Source: Akkermansia muciniphila (GTDB taxonomy: Bacteria > Verrucomicrobiota > Verrucomicrobiia > Verrucomicrobiales > Akkermansiaceae). From it: a DNA stretch of 38,258 bases. This document shows, one piece after another, positions 17,537-27,437 of the stretch. The notes below the pieces were generated by a model, which did not search any database, was not told where the DNA came from, and saw only the letters and a program-made list of their open reading frames with translations. A program made the position numbers and the translations under genes. Position 1 is the first letter of the stretch, and each line of letters opens with the position of its first letter. The stretch spans positions 1-38,258 of the forward strand of contig CAMAYN010000013.1 in NCBI GenBank assembly GCA_945862285.1, in the 5' to 3' direction.

Positions 17537-17580
17537 AATCCTTTGACACTCACTCCACGCCGTGCAGGATTTTCTGCGAC

Positions 17581-18681
17581 ATGCACGATCCTAGAATTGA
17601 CCACCTCGCCAAGCAACTCGTCCGATATTCCTGCGCTCTGAAAAAGGGCGAAAAAATCCTCATCGATCTCCACGATGTCCCAGAAAGCATCGGGCTAGCC
17701 CTCATTCGCGAGTCCAGAGCCGTCGGGGGCATCCCGATCGTGCGAATGCATAACAGCCGCATCACCCGCGAAATGCTCTTCGGCGCCACCGAGCCGCAAT
17801 ACGACTTCATCGCCCGTCATCAATTGGCAGAAATGCAGGAAATCCAAGCCTACATCGCCATTCGCGGTACTAACAACATCGCCGAGACGAGCGATGTCCC
17901 AGCGAAAAATATGGCACTCGCCATGGGCAAACTCCGCCCCGTCACCGACCATCGCGTGAAAAAATCCAAATGGGTCGTCCTGCGCTGGCCCTCACCTTCG
18001 ATGGCGCAACAAGCAGGCATGAGCACACAAACTTTCGAGGACTTTTACTTCGATTGCTGCCTACTGGACTACAAAGCCCTCCAACCCGCGATGAAGTCTC
18101 TGCAAAAAATCATGAACAAGACCGATCAAGTTCATATCAAAGGCCCCGGCACCGACCTCCGCTTTTCGCTCAAAGGCATCAATTCCCTCGTCAGTTGCGG
18201 CGAACGCAATATCCCCGATGGCGAAGTCTTTTCCGCTCCAGTCAAGGACAGCGTCGAGGGCGTGATTCGCTACAACGCGCCGACCATTTACCAAGGCATT
18301 CCCTTCGACAACATCGAGCTCACCTTTGAAAAAGGCAAAATCATCAAAGCTACTTGCGACGGTAAAAACAAAGAACTCAACAAAATCCTCGATGCCGACG
18401 AAGGTGCGCGCTACATCGGCGAGTTCGCCCTCGGCGTTCATCCGAAAATCCGCCACGCCATGCGCGACATTCTCTTTGATGAAAAAATCGCTGGCTCCTT
18501 CCACTTTACTCCCGGCCAAGCCTACGAAGAAGCCGACAACGGCAACCGCTCCCAAGTCCACTGGGACATGGTATCCATCCAACGCAAGGACTACGGCGGC
18601 GGCGAAATCTGGTTCGATGGCAAACTCATCCGCCAAGACGGGATCTTCCTTCCTCCAGCCCTCGCGGCACTCAATGGATGA
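17581..18681 (+). CDS. M29-family (AmpS/aminopeptidase T-type) metallo-aminopeptidase
   Basis: A cytoplasmic exopeptidase of peptidase family M29. The N-terminal half ([37 protein letters not shown]) is a typical AmpS start. The C-terminal half carries the metal ligands in [31 protein letters not shown] and [24 protein letters not shown], where the Glu, His and Asp residues of the dinuclear centre are all present. Its 366 residues are slightly shorter than the family average of about 400. Its TGA overlaps the next ATG by four bases (ATGA), so it is translationally coupled to the secreted glycosidase-like gene. Confidence 0.9.
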   Translation: MHDPRIDHLAKQLVRYSCALKKGEKILIDLHDVPESIGLALIRESRAVGGIPIVRMHNSRITREMLFGATEPQYDFIARHQLAEMQEIQAYIAIRGTNNIAETSDVPAKNMALAMGKLRPVTDHRVKKSKWVVLRWPSPSMAQQAGMSTQTFEDFYFDCCLLDYKALQPAMKSLQKIMNKTDQVHIKGPGTDLRFSLKGINSLVSCGERNIPDGEVFSAPVKDSVEGVIRYNAPTIYQGIPFDNIELTFEKGKIIKATCDGKNKELNKILDADEGARYIGEFALGVHPKIRHAMRDILFDEKIAGSFHFTPGQAYEEADNGNRSQVHWDMVSIQRKDYGGGEIWFDGKLIRQDGIFLPPALAALNG

Positions 18682-20123
18682 AGTTTTTCTTCCTACTCAT
18701 CTGTCTCTTCATCGCGCTGCCCTGCTCAGGGCAGCAACGTGCTCCATCGTCGGCAAATTCCACCGATAATCCTCCGCCCATCCCCCGCGAGTTTCGTGCT
18801 GCGTGGTGCGCCATAGTCTATAACATCGATTGGCCCAGCCGCGCCGGCCTTGCCGCCGCCACCCAGCAAGCGGAACTCGTCGCCATACTCGACACCATGG
18901 CATCCCTAAACATGAACGCCTTGATCTTCCAAGTGCGTCCCGAAAGCGATGCCGCTTACGCAGGGTCCACCGAACCATGGTCGGCATGGCTCACGGGAAA
19001 AATGGGCAGCCATCCTGGCTACGATCCGCTCGCCTTTTGCCTTCGCGAGGCGCACCAACGCGGCATAGAAGTCCACGCCTGGTTCAATCCTTTCCGTGCT
19101 CTCGCTAACGCCAGCAAACCTGCCGCCGCCACCCACATCTCCCGCACCCATCCACAGCTCACCACTCGCTACGCCGATTCTCTGTGGTGCGATCCCAGCC
19201 ACGCCGCCACACGCCAACGTGCCCTCGCCGCCATGCACGATGTCACCAAACGCTACCCCGTGGATGGAATTCACATCGACGACTATTTTTACCCCTATCC
19301 GAAAAACGGCCAAGCATTTCCCGATGGTAAAACCACCGTCCAACGCCGCGCCATTGTTGATGCCTTCGTCAGCGAAATGTATTCCTCTTTGAAAAAAATC
19401 AAACCTACCCTGCGCGTCGGTATTAGCCCCTTCGGCATCTGGCAACCCGGCGTGCCCACTGGCACCACCGCCCAACTCAACGCCTACGAAGACCTCTCCT
19501 GCGATGCCCGAAAATGGCTCGCCAACGGTTGGTGCGACTACATGGCACCACAACTCTATTGGCGCATCGACGGCCCACAATCCTACTCCCTCCTCCTCCC
19601 CTGGTGGCGAGCCCAAGGCACCCGCCCCGTTTGGCCAGGCATTGCTACTTCCCGCATCAAAAGCGCCGATGATCCATCCCGCCCTGCCAGCGAGATCATC
19701 CAACAAATCGAAATCAGCCGCAGCAGCAAAACACCTTCTTTCATCTACCCACAAGGCCACATTCATTGGAGCGTCAAAGCCATTATGCAAAACACCGATG
19801 GCATCGCCACCAAGCTCCGCGCTCTTTACCTCAGCCCCGCCCTGCCGCCGCCCATGCCATGGGCAGGCACAGCCACCCCGCCGCCTATCACTTTCCAAGT
19901 CCAGCGCCAGACCTCAAATATCCTCATCCGCCTCGGAAAAACCGACCCCACCATCACCAAGATCGTCATGCAGACCCGCAGTAAGGGCCAATGGAAAACC
20001 GAGAAAATTACCAACCCACAAAGTTTTCCCATCAGCATCCCCGCCGCCGATACCATCGCCCTCACTCCCGTCAACGCCTTCGGACATACCGGCACGCCAC
20101 AAGTAAAATCTCTCAACAAGTAA
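18678..20123 (+). CDS. Secreted GHL10-type (DUF187-like) glycoside hydrolase-like protein
   Basis: A 481-residue protein with a signal peptide ([18 protein letters not shown], cleavage near residue 18). It matches the 'glycosyl hydrolase-like 10' barrel: [98 protein letters not shown] and VGISPFGIW. The DDYFYPYP and WFNPFR motifs are characteristic. Family members include peptidoglycan-active enzymes (E. coli DigH/YddW cleaves denuded glycan strands), so a periplasmic cell-wall role is likely. A C-terminal segment (about 400-481) looks like a fibronectin-like beta domain. Confidence 0.85.
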   Translation: MKFFFLLICLFIALPCSGQQRAPSSANSTDNPPPIPREFRAAWCAIVYNIDWPSRAGLAAATQQAELVAILDTMASLNMNALIFQVRPESDAAYAGSTEPWSAWLTGKMGSHPGYDPLAFCLREAHQRGIEVHAWFNPFRALANASKPAAATHISRTHPQLTTRYADSLWCDPSHAATRQRALAAMHDVTKRYPVDGIHIDDYFYPYPKNGQAFPDGKTTVQRRAIVDAFVSEMYSSLKKIKPTLRVGISPFGIWQPGVPTGTTAQLNAYEDLSCDARKWLANGWCDYMAPQLYWRIDGPQSYSLLLPWWRAQGTRPVWPGIATSRIKSADDPSRPASEIIQQIEISRSSKTPSFIYPQGHIHWSVKAIMQNTDGIATKLRALYLSPALPPPMPWAGTATPPPITFQVQRQTSNILIRLGKTDPTITKIVMQTRSKGQWKTEKITNPQSFPISIPAADTIALTPVNAFGHTGTPQVKSLNK

Positions 20124-20136
20124 TCTCACCAACACC

Positions 20137-21606
20137 ATGAAACTCCAACAACTCGCCCGCGAGCACAACCTCCTCTCCACCTCCAGCGCCATCCTCGGCT
20201 GGGATCAAGAAACCTACATGCCAGAGAAAGCCGCCGCTTTCCGCGCGGATCAACTCGCCCTCCTCAGCGCCCGCGCCCACGAACTCGCTACCTCGCCCGC
20301 ATGGGCTGCGGCACTGGAGGAAGCAGAAAAAATCACCAATTCTACTGCCCCCACCGAACTCGCCGAAATCACCGAGGCCCGACGACTCTTCGACCTCGCC
20401 ACCAAGCTCCCCACCGAACTCGTTGCCGAAGAAGCCCACACCAGTGCCCTCGCCAAACACGCCTGGCAACGCGCCCGCCAGGAAAACGACTTCTTCTATT
20501 TCGCCCCGCACCTCGAGGCACTTGTCGCCATCGCCAAACGCAAGGCCGAACTGCTCGGCTACCGTGACGAACCCTACGATGCCCTGCTCTCCTCCTGCGA
20601 GCGTGGTGCCACTACCGCGGCCATCGGCACACTCTTCGACTCGCTCGCCCAACCGATCGCCCAAATCGCCAAAATCGCCGTCACCCACTCCACGCAAAAT
20701 TACGTCCCGCTCCCCGCTGGGCCCTACCCCATCGCCGCGCAAGAAACCCTTAATGCCGAGATTGCCGCCAGCATCGGCTTTGACTTCCACGCCGGTCGCA
20801 TCGATGCTACTGCCCATCCCTTCTGCACCACCCTGGGCCCGAGCGATGTCCGACTCACCACTCGCTACCTCGAAGATGACTTTACCTCATCTCTCTTTAG
20901 CGTCCTCCACGAGGCCGGCCACGGGCTTTACGAACTCGGCCTCCCTAGCCACTCCCCGGGCATGCCTTCCAGCTTTGCCGTCTCGCTCGGCATCCACGAA
21001 TCCCAATCCCGACTATGGGAAAACCACATCGGACGCTCGCTACCCTTCTGGGAAAAATGGTACCCCCGCACTCAGGAACTTTTCCCCCAACTCCGCCACC
21101 ACTCCCTCGCCGACTTCCTCACTCACATCCGCCGCGCCCAGTACGACTTCATTCGTGTCGAGTCCGATGAAGCCACCTACGATCTCCACATTCTCCTGCG
21201 CTTTCACCTCGAACGCCGCATTTTCCGTAACGAACTCGCCATCGCCGATCTCCCCACCGCATGGAACGACACCTTTGAGCAATTTTTTGGCATTCGTCCG
21301 CCCAACGACGCGCAAGGCTGCCTGCAGGACATTCACTGGTCGCTCGGCTCCTTCGGCTACTTCCCCACCTACACCTTAGGCAACCTCAATGCATCTCAAT
21401 TGATGCACGCCTTCACCGTCCTGCCCGAGCATGAAAGAGCCGTAGCCCAAGCCGACTACACCACCCTCCTCCCTTGGTTGCGGAATAACATCCACCAACA
21501 CGGCTCCCTTCTCACACCCGCTACCCTCATCCACCAAGCTACTGGCCAAGCGCCCAGCAGTAATTACCATCTCGACTACCTAAAAAAACGCTACAATCCG
21601 TTATAA
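20137..21606 (+). CDS. M32-family (Taq-type) metallocarboxypeptidase
   Basis: A cytoplasmic zinc carboxypeptidase. HEAGHGLYELGL supplies the HExxH zinc site (residues 258-262) and HESQSRLWENHIGRS supplies the third ligand (Glu288). Other family landmarks are WDQETYMPEKAA near the N-terminus, FHAGRIDATAHPFCTTLGPSDVRLTTRY, RVESDEATYDLHILLRF and QDIHWSLGSFGYFPTYTLGN. The 489-residue length is normal (about 500). It starts 13 bases after the glycosidase gene with no Shine-Dalgarno and is probably in the same transcript. The coding strand is extremely C-rich, which explains the long shadow frames on both strands. Confidence 0.95.
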   Translation: MKLQQLAREHNLLSTSSAILGWDQETYMPEKAAAFRADQLALLSARAHELATSPAWAAALEEAEKITNSTAPTELAEITEARRLFDLATKLPTELVAEEAHTSALAKHAWQRARQENDFFYFAPHLEALVAIAKRKAELLGYRDEPYDALLSSCERGATTAAIGTLFDSLAQPIAQIAKIAVTHSTQNYVPLPAGPYPIAAQETLNAEIAASIGFDFHAGRIDATAHPFCTTLGPSDVRLTTRYLEDDFTSSLFSVLHEAGHGLYELGLPSHSPGMPSSFAVSLGIHESQSRLWENHIGRSLPFWEKWYPRTQELFPQLRHHSLADFLTHIRRAQYDFIRVESDEATYDLHILLRFHLERRIFRNELAIADLPTAWNDTFEQFFGIRPPNDAQGCLQDIHWSLGSFGYFPTYTLGNLNASQLMHAFTVLPEHERAVAQADYTTLLPWLRNNIHQHGSLLTPATLIHQATGQAPSSNYHLDYLKKRYNPL

Positions 21607-21722
21607 CTCGGTCTTTCCTACGCGGAATGCTCCATCATCCCCATCCACGAAAAATGTCGATCACACAGAGTTGACACTTTCTCCTTTCCTTACAGCACTT
21701 CTTGCAGCACATTTTCTTTACC

Positions 21723-22178
21723 ATGCCAACATTTGTAGAACAGTTATCCGAAGACATCAAAAACGCCATGCGCGCAAAAGATACCGTGGCTCTTAATACT
21801 TTACGTGCATTAAAAACCGCGCTGACGAATGCCTCGATTGAGAAAGGCGGTCTTGGCACGCCATTAGACGATGCCGAGTGCCTTGCCATCGTTCGTCGTC
21901 AAGTCAAACAACGCCAAGACTCTATCATGCAATTTGAAAAAGCAGCGCGGGCGGAACTTGCTGATAACGAAAAGGCGGAAATCGTCATCCTCGAAAAATA
22001 CCTGCCTGCCGCACTGAGTGAGGAAGAATTGTCCGCACTCCTCGAGCAAGCTGTCACCGATACCGCCGCCGCTAGCAAAGCCGACATGGGCAAACTCATC
22101 AAACGCATGCAAGAACTCTGCGATGGTCGTGCCGACGGACGAACCATTTCCGCTGCCGTCGCCAAACGCTTGAACTGA
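21723..22178 (+). CDS. GatB/YqeY domain-containing protein
   Basis: A 151-residue helical protein related to the C-terminal YqeY domain of the GatB subunit of tRNA-dependent amidotransferase, a domain that packs against t[65 protein letters not shown] and [31 protein letters not shown] are diagnostic. The stand-alone form has no firmly established function and is often located near dnaG and rpoD, which are not visible here. ATG 21723 is preferred to 21702 because family similarity begins there. A TTGACA hexamer at 21671 could be part of its promoter, but no good -10 follows. Confidence 0.92.
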   Translation: MPTFVEQLSEDIKNAMRAKDTVALNTLRALKTALTNASIEKGGLGTPLDDAECLAIVRRQVKQRQDSIMQFEKAARAELADNEKAEIVILEKYLPAALSEEELSALLEQAVTDTAAASKADMGKLIKRMQELCDGRADGRTISAAVAKRLN

Positions 22179-22186
22179 TTTTCCGT

Positions 22187-22954
22187 ATGCTCCTCGTTTC
22201 ATGGAACGTCAATGGCATTCGCGCCACTCTCGGCAAGGGACTTGAGGAGTTTGTCGTTCAACACGCGCCCGATATCCTCTGTTTGCAAGAAACCAAAGCG
22301 CGTGAGGAACAGGTCGATCTGCCACTCGCTTTTGGTGCCTACTCGCGCTACTGGAACTCAGCAGTAAAGCCCGGTTACTCTGGCACTGCCATCTTCAGTA
22401 AGGTGCCGCCGATCACCGTTCGCAGTGGCATGGGCATTCCGGAACACGATCAAGAAGGCCGCGTCATCACGGCAGAATATGCCGATTTTACATTGGTTAC
22501 CGTTTACACTCCGAATTCCCAGGACGAACTCAGGCGCCTGCCGTATCGCATGCAATGGGATACCGATTTCTTGCAATATCTAAAACAAACCGAGCAAGAT
22601 TTCGGGAAGCCTGTAATTTTTTGCGGCGACCTCAATGTTTCGCATCAAGAAATCGATCTCGCCCGGCCCAAAGAAAACCGCCGCAACGCTGGGTTTTCTG
22701 ATGAAGAACGCCAAGGATTCTCCAAGATTCTTGATGCCGGCTTCACCGACAGTTTTCGCCACCTTTTTCCCGAAAAAACGGGTGCCTATTCATGGTGGTC
22801 CTACCGTGGTGGTGCGCGCGCTCGTAACGTTGGATGGCGTCTCGATTATTTCTGCCTATCCTCCTCGATGCGCGAAAAAATCGCCGATGCGGAAATTCTG
22901 GCACAAGTCACCGGCTCCGATCACTGCCCCGTTTCACTCAAAGTAACGATCTAA
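22187..22954 (+). CDS. xth: Exodeoxyribonuclease III (AP endonuclease)
   Basis: A 255-residue member of the Mg-dependent endonuclease/exonuclease/phosphatase fold that cuts abasic sites in base-excision repair. It has SWNVNGIRA (Asn metal ligand), [10 protein letters not shown] (Glu), [29 protein letters not shown] (Asp-x-Asn), [22 protein letters not shown] and the closing SDHCPVSL, so the full catalytic set is there. Length matches ExoIII-type enzymes (250-270). It starts eight bases after the YqeY gene and is probably cotranscribed. Confidence 0.95.
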   Translation: MLLVSWNVNGIRATLGKGLEEFVVQHAPDILCLQETKAREEQVDLPLAFGAYSRYWNSAVKPGYSGTAIFSKVPPITVRSGMGIPEHDQEGRVITAEYADFTLVTVYTPNSQDELRRLPYRMQWDTDFLQYLKQTEQDFGKPVIFCGDLNVSHQEIDLARPKENRRNAGFSDEERQGFSKILDAGFTDSFRHLFPEKTGAYSWWSYRGGARARNVGWRLDYFCLSSSMREKIADAEILAQVTGSDHCPVSLKVTI

Positions 22955-23028
22955 TACAAGGTAAATGCGGAGTCGCAACACCGTAGGCAGATCTTGATGA
23001 TGATTTTGTTTAAAAATCAAAAAAAATG

Positions 23029-23057
23029 TTGCTTGCGGACGATTGTGTATTTACTAT
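23029..23057 (+). promoter_or_regulatory. Candidate sigma-70 promoter of the Verru_Chthon A operon
   Basis: TTGCTT and TACTAT are separated by exactly 17 bases, each close to consensus, about 65 bases before the ATG at 23123. The spacer region 22955-23122 is AT-rich and holds no gene. Confidence 0.5.
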
Positions 23058-23122
23058 GAATGCATCGCGCATTTGTTTGATGCTGTGATACATAAAAATG
23101 TTTTGAATCGAGATTTCATCGT

Positions 23123-26100
23123 ATGAAAAATAACAAGAAGCAAAAAAACAGCACCAATCTTGGTTTTACTCTGATTATCACCATTACCATGATGGTGCTG
23201 TTATCATTGATCGCAGTAGGATTTTTGTCGCTTTCTACGATCACAATACGGGCAAGCTCTACTTCGTCAGCCATGCGAGAGGCGCAGCATAATGCGAAAA
23301 TGGCAATGATTCTCGCCTTGGGCGATTTGCAAGCACACCTTGGACCAGATCAGCGAATCTCTGCCACAGCAAACATAGCAGGCTCTGCCACGGGTGATGA
23401 GTTAGCGCCGGGCGCCGCGCCACAAAATAATAATAGTGTTACGCAAAGACCTAAGGGTCTTACTTCGGTGCAAAATGGCACTCGATACTGGACAGGAGTA
23501 TTCACGAACCGCTCGTCGCCAGATTTGATTTATACCGAGACTCCAACACCAACTCTTCAACAGTGGTTAGTGAGTGGGAATCGTCTTCTCTCTGCAAGCG
23601 GACCCAATATTACTCCTGCCTCTGCTCGATGCGTCGTAAGTGCCAACGGCCAAGTCTCCGATCAGAAAAGTGCTGTTGTTTTAGTCGGTAACAATAGCGT
23701 GAGGAATAGTACGCAATATGTGGCAGTGCCCCTATTAACAATAGGAACAGCCGGGAATACGACAGGTCGCTATGGCTACTGGATTGGCGACGAAGGTGTG
23801 AAGTCGATCGTAAACCGACCAAATACTTCATTACCCAACACAAGCTATGCTTCGATTCAATCCACTCGTCGTGGATGGGAAACCGTTACCGGGCTTGCGA
23901 ACTACCCTGTGCCTTCGGGCAATACCAATCAATTAGGAAAAATCGGTTCACTGGAAAGCATGGAATTGCTTCTGAACAATAGTGCGATTGGCTTAGATGT
24001 CTTTCATTCAGCAACCGTAAATTCGATGGGCGTTGTTGCTGATACCCGAAACGGTGGATTGCGAATTGATTTAAATCATATTTTTCGTAATGGTCTGCCG
24101 AATGCAGCTCCCGCAGAGTATGCGACGATTCTAAATTACCCTACCGCAGAAGGAAATATTATACCTAGAAACATCGCCTCAGGAATGCTTGCTCCACGTT
24201 GGGCTAGCATGGTTGACTTTTTCCAACGGACGAATCAGTTGAAAAGCGGGGCTCTGACTGTGCGCGGTGCTACCACGAGGGCTCCGAGCATCAGACTATT
24301 TCCGAGCATAGAGCCAAGTGGGAATAATCTCCTTGGATACACGCAAGGCAGCATTTCTCCCTTGATTACCGATTTTCGCCTTTTGTTTGGAGTGCGTTTT
24401 CGCGTGCAGGGCACAACATTTCGACTGAATCCTTGCGGCAAAATTGCGGTAACACTTGCCAACCCTTATTCTGTGCCATTGCGGTGGGATAACAGCCTCG
24501 ATTTAGAAGTGATTGATACAACTCCCCGCACGAATTCGGGATATCAGCCTTCTTGTATTTGGCAACATCAACAAGCGAGATTTATCAATCGTGCCAATCC
24601 ATCCGTGTTTGGAAACACATTGTTTCGTATTCCCACTGGCAGCTTGGCTCCTGGAGAGGCTCGCGCTTACACCATTTCGGGGAATTTCATTCGTCCCGTA
24701 AACAGCGTCGCAACAGTAGTAGCGACGATGGCACCAGTCTCCTTCGGATTAGCAAATTTTGAGCAATGTGTGGAGATGGAAACAAGTTCACAACTCAATG
24801 TCCCATCTGGTTCGGCAACTCTACCATATGATGTTCGAGAATCATGGCAGACCACAAGTGCTACTGTCGAATTGCGATTAGCGGGTTCTTCGGCAAGTAA
24901 TATTTTACGCCGTATCGAACGATTGGAACTAGATAATGGCTACTTTAGTCCCAACACAAGACGTTTTAATGCAAACGACATTACGAGCAACCAAGGTCCT
25001 GTGCCGATGATGCTGTATAGTTATCAACTTAGCCAGCCGGGTGGTCAATACCAGTTAGAGATGCCGAATTATTATGAAATCGGTCAACGCGGATCAACAC
25101 TGCGTACATTCATGGATTTTAACTTACAGGCCACTGAATTTTCTAAACCCATTGCCTGCTACACACCTCCACCGTATTTTATGATCACCAATAACAGTTT
25201 TGCCGCATTAGGTCCAAATAGCCCGGGTGGAGATACTGGTTCACAATTTACGAAAAATATGGCCATCAATCCTGCTCCTTGGGGATATTCTCAGCTAGGT
25301 TCTCCGCGAACGGTACTTTTTAGCGTGCCAGAAAATATTGTAAGTTTAGCGCAGTTTCAGCACGCTGACTTAACGGGCGATGATTCTGGTGGATCGATTG
25401 GTCATCAGCCCGGATATGCTTTCGCAAATTCGTATTCCACGCCCTTTGTTCAGCGTGCGAGATCGATGGAAATTGATAGCCGTTATGATCACGAACTCAC
25501 CGGTTCCGGTGGAAGCGCAGTTTCGATTAATCGCAACTATTATGATATCTCCTATTTGTTAAACAATGCTTTATGGGATAGCTATTTCCTATCTACCATG
25601 ATTTCCAGTGGTTCGGGCGAGCCGCAGAATCCGGCATTGATTCGTAGATACGCCAATCGACCGATTCCCAATAATCCGGGTGCAGCTGCGGCTGAAATGA
25701 TGATTATGGGAGCATTCAACTTTAATAGTACTGACAAAAATGCGTGGAAAGCATTCTTTGCCAGCAATCGCTTTTTCCGTCATCGTGCCGATACCACTAC
25801 CAATCCGAATGTCGCATTTCCTCGTTCTTTGGAGCAACTTGAAACGGCACTAGCGAAACCTTCTGGGATTGATAAAGATTCCTATGCAGGCTACCGCCGC
25901 CTCACCGACAATGAGCTTGAATTATTGGCTCAGGAAATGGTGCGGCAAGTGAGAACACGTGGGCCATTTTTGTCTCTTGGTCATTTTATCAACCGATCAC
26001 TCGTTGCCCCTGCAAGTGGAAATACGGCAAACAATGCGGCAGGTCGTTCCGGGCCATTGCAAAATGCTCTCGATGAGAGCGGTTGCAATATCAATCATGC

Positions 26101-26623
26101 GCGCAACCGCAACGCATTTGCAAACTTAACGGCTGCAAGCGATGCGATGTCTGTGCCAAATCGTGAAAATGCACCCCGTGCCGACCTTGAAGGTGGAGAC
26201 AGAGACGGCCACCCTGGTGGACCAGATTGGTCAACAACATCGCGGGATAACAATTTCGGCACGATGGGCAGTATTTATGCCGATCGGAATCTACTGGACA
26301 CAGACTTAAGGCCTGAACAAGGATTTCGTTCTACTGCCATTCCCGGCTGGATGACTCAGGCAGATGTGTTGCAAGTGATTGGTTCATCGATTAGTGCTCG
26401 TTCTGACACATTCCGCATTCGTACTTACGGGGAATCGACAGATTCAGCAGGCAACCCCAAGGCGAGAGCATGGTGTGAGGCGATTGTACAGCGTCTTCCT
26501 GAATACGTTGATCCAACGAATGCCGCGACAGTTCGTGGCAATGCTCTAACCGTTATTAACAGAAATTATGGTCGTAAATTCAATATCGTTTCATTCCGTT
26601 GGCTTGGCTCAAATGAAATTTAA
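23123..26623 (+). CDS. Verru_Chthon cassette protein A-type protein (prepilin-like N-terminus)
   Basis: A 1166-residue exported protein that fits the Verru_Chthon cassette A family, so far known mainly from Verrucomicrobia. The N-terminus is a basic stretch followed by GFTLIITITMMVLLSLIAVGFLSLST. This is a type IV prepilin-like leader with the cleavage-site glycine and hydrophobic helix but without the usual Glu at mature position 5. Next come MREAQHNAKMAMILALGDLQAHLGPDQRISATANI, a hallmark of the family, and a long Asn/Ser-rich region. The end (RIRTYGESTDSAGNPKARAWCEAIVQRLPEYVDP) also matches the family. In described cassettes it is accompanied by proteins B, C and D with pilin-like leaders, and none of these is here. 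Function is unknown; a pseudopilin-type secretion or surface role is inferred. Confidence 0.8.
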   Translation: MKNNKKQKNSTNLGFTLIITITMMVLLSLIAVGFLSLSTITIRASSTSSAMREAQHNAKMAMILALGDLQAHLGPDQRISATANIAGSATGDELAPGAAPQNNNSVTQRPKGLTSVQNGTRYWTGVFTNRSSPDLIYTETPTPTLQQWLVSGNRLLSASGPNITPASARCVVSANGQVSDQKSAVVLVGNNSVRNSTQYVAVPLLTIGTAGNTTGRYGYWIGDEGVKSIVNRPNTSLPNTSYASIQSTRRGWETVTGLANYPVPSGNTNQLGKIGSLESMELLLNNSAIGLDVFHSATVNSMGVVADTRNGGLRIDLNHIFRNGLPNAAPAEYATILNYPTAEGNIIPRNIASGMLAPRWASMVDFFQRTNQLKSGALTVRGATTRAPSIRLFPSIEPSGNNLLGYTQGSISPLITDFRLLFGVRFRVQGTTFRLNPCGKIAVTLANPYSVPLRWDNSLDLEVIDTTPRTNSGYQPSCIWQHQQARFINRANPSVFGNTLFRIPTGSLAPGEARAYTISGNFIRPVNSVATVVATMAPVSFGLANFEQCVEMETSSQLNVPSGSATLPYDVRESWQTTSATVELRLAGSSASNILRRIERLELDNGYFSPNTRRFNANDITSNQGPVPMMLYSYQLSQPGGQYQLEMPNYYEIGQRGSTLRTFMDFNLQATEFSKPIACYTPPPYFMITNNSFAALGPNSPGGDTGSQFTKNMAINPAPWGYSQLGSPRTVLFSVPENIVSLAQFQHADLTGDDSGGSIGHQPGYAFANSYSTPFVQRARSMEIDSRYDHELTGSGGSAVSINRNYYDISYLLNNALWDSYFLSTMISSGSGEPQNPALIRRYANRPIPNNPGAAAAEMMIMGAFNFNSTDKNAWKAFFASNRFFRHRADTTTNPNVAFPRSLEQLETALAKPSGIDKDSYAGYRRLTDNELELLAQEMVRQVRTRGPFLSLGHFINRSLVAPASGNTANNAAGRSGPLQNALDESGCNINHARNRNAFANLTAASDAMSVPNRENAPRADLEGGDRDGHPGGPDWSTTSRDNNFGTMGSIYADRNLLDTDLRPEQGFRSTAIPGWMTQADVLQVIGSSISARSDTFRIRTYGESTDSAGNPKARAWCEAIVQRLPEYVDPTNAATVRGNALTVINRNYGRKFNIVSFRWLGSNEI

Positions 26624-27407
26624 ACTCATCAGTCTCTTTTGTTGCCTCTGTTGTATGCTTCATGCGCAAGAGGAAGATGTTACCATGAAAATCGACTTCG
26701 TGGCGTGGGGGAATACCATCCCAGGATTGAGCTTGAAACCCAATGACAAAGACGGTGCCATTACAGCCGAGGCTTTTCGATATACCACACCCATCAATTA
26801 CAAAGGTAAGCAATTGATGGAAATTCATCAAGATACGAACATTAAAGTGGAAGATATAAAAATTTCTGATGAAGACAAATTACACGAGTCGAAACCTTTT
26901 ATCGAGTCTGCTCAAACCGAGGAAGAAGCTGCGCCACAAACAGCATTAGGTAAGAAGCTCATGGAATTAAAGAAAGAGAAACCAACTCTCGTCGCATTGG
27001 TTCCGCTACCTACCTCGAGTCATTGCACCGTTTTACTTGCCCCCATTGGTAAAGGCCTATATCAAGGCTATGTTTTAGAGGATGATCCGAATAAACTACC
27101 GGCGGCAAATGTCCGCATCACCAATCTTAGTCCGCATCATATTTCTATGCAGTGTAACGCGTTGAATGCCAAAGAATTAAAACCCCGCGAGTCATTTATC
27201 GTGCCAGCGAAAGGTGGAGGCATTGTGTACCTACTCTCCTACTTAGAGAACAAAAAATGGGTGAAGCAGGAAAATAATATGCTGGCGGTAAAGCCAAACG
27301 AACAAGTGCAGCTAATTATTTTGCAAAGCGAGAACCAGTTTTTCCTATCGGGCGATGGCTCACGAAGTGGATTTTTGCAAGCCGTGCGCCTGATTAGAAA
27401 GCTCTGA
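26613..27407 (+). CDS. Secreted protein of unknown function coupled to the cassette A gene
   Basis: A 264-residue protein that I do not recognise. It begins MKFKLISLFCCLCCMLHA, a signal peptide with likely cleavage after AHA-like LHA; four cysteines sit in the leader. The mature part is mostly beta-strand and polar, with a Lys/Glu-rich linker near residues 85-130 and a C-terminal half rich in short strands (YQGYVLEDDPNKLPAANVRITNLSPHH). The ATG is 11 bases inside the cassette A gene, so the two are translationally coupled and probably function together in the envelope. The longer frame from 26568 would add 15 residues that merely read through the end of the upstream gene. Confidence 0.7.
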   Translation: MKFKLISLFCCLCCMLHAQEEDVTMKIDFVAWGNTIPGLSLKPNDKDGAITAEAFRYTTPINYKGKQLMEIHQDTNIKVEDIKISDEDKLHESKPFIESAQTEEEAAPQTALGKKLMELKKEKPTLVALVPLPTSSHCTVLLAPIGKGLYQGYVLEDDPNKLPAANVRITNLSPHHISMQCNALNAKELKPRESFIVPAKGGGIVYLLSYLENKKWVKQENNMLAVKPNEQVQLIILQSENQFFLSGDGSRSGFLQAVRLIRKL

Positions 27408-27437
27408 ATTATCTCAGTAACGATCGAAGAGAAAAAA

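Noticed and set aside
18906-19898. 330-codon minus-strand ORF
   Set aside because: Antisense shadow of the GHL10-type gene; composition-driven, low-complexity Gly/Ala/Val protein with no domain.
20423-21379. 318-codon plus-strand ORF
   Set aside because: Out-of-frame shadow of the M32 carboxypeptidase; Pro/Ser/Thr-rich product caused by C-rich codons.
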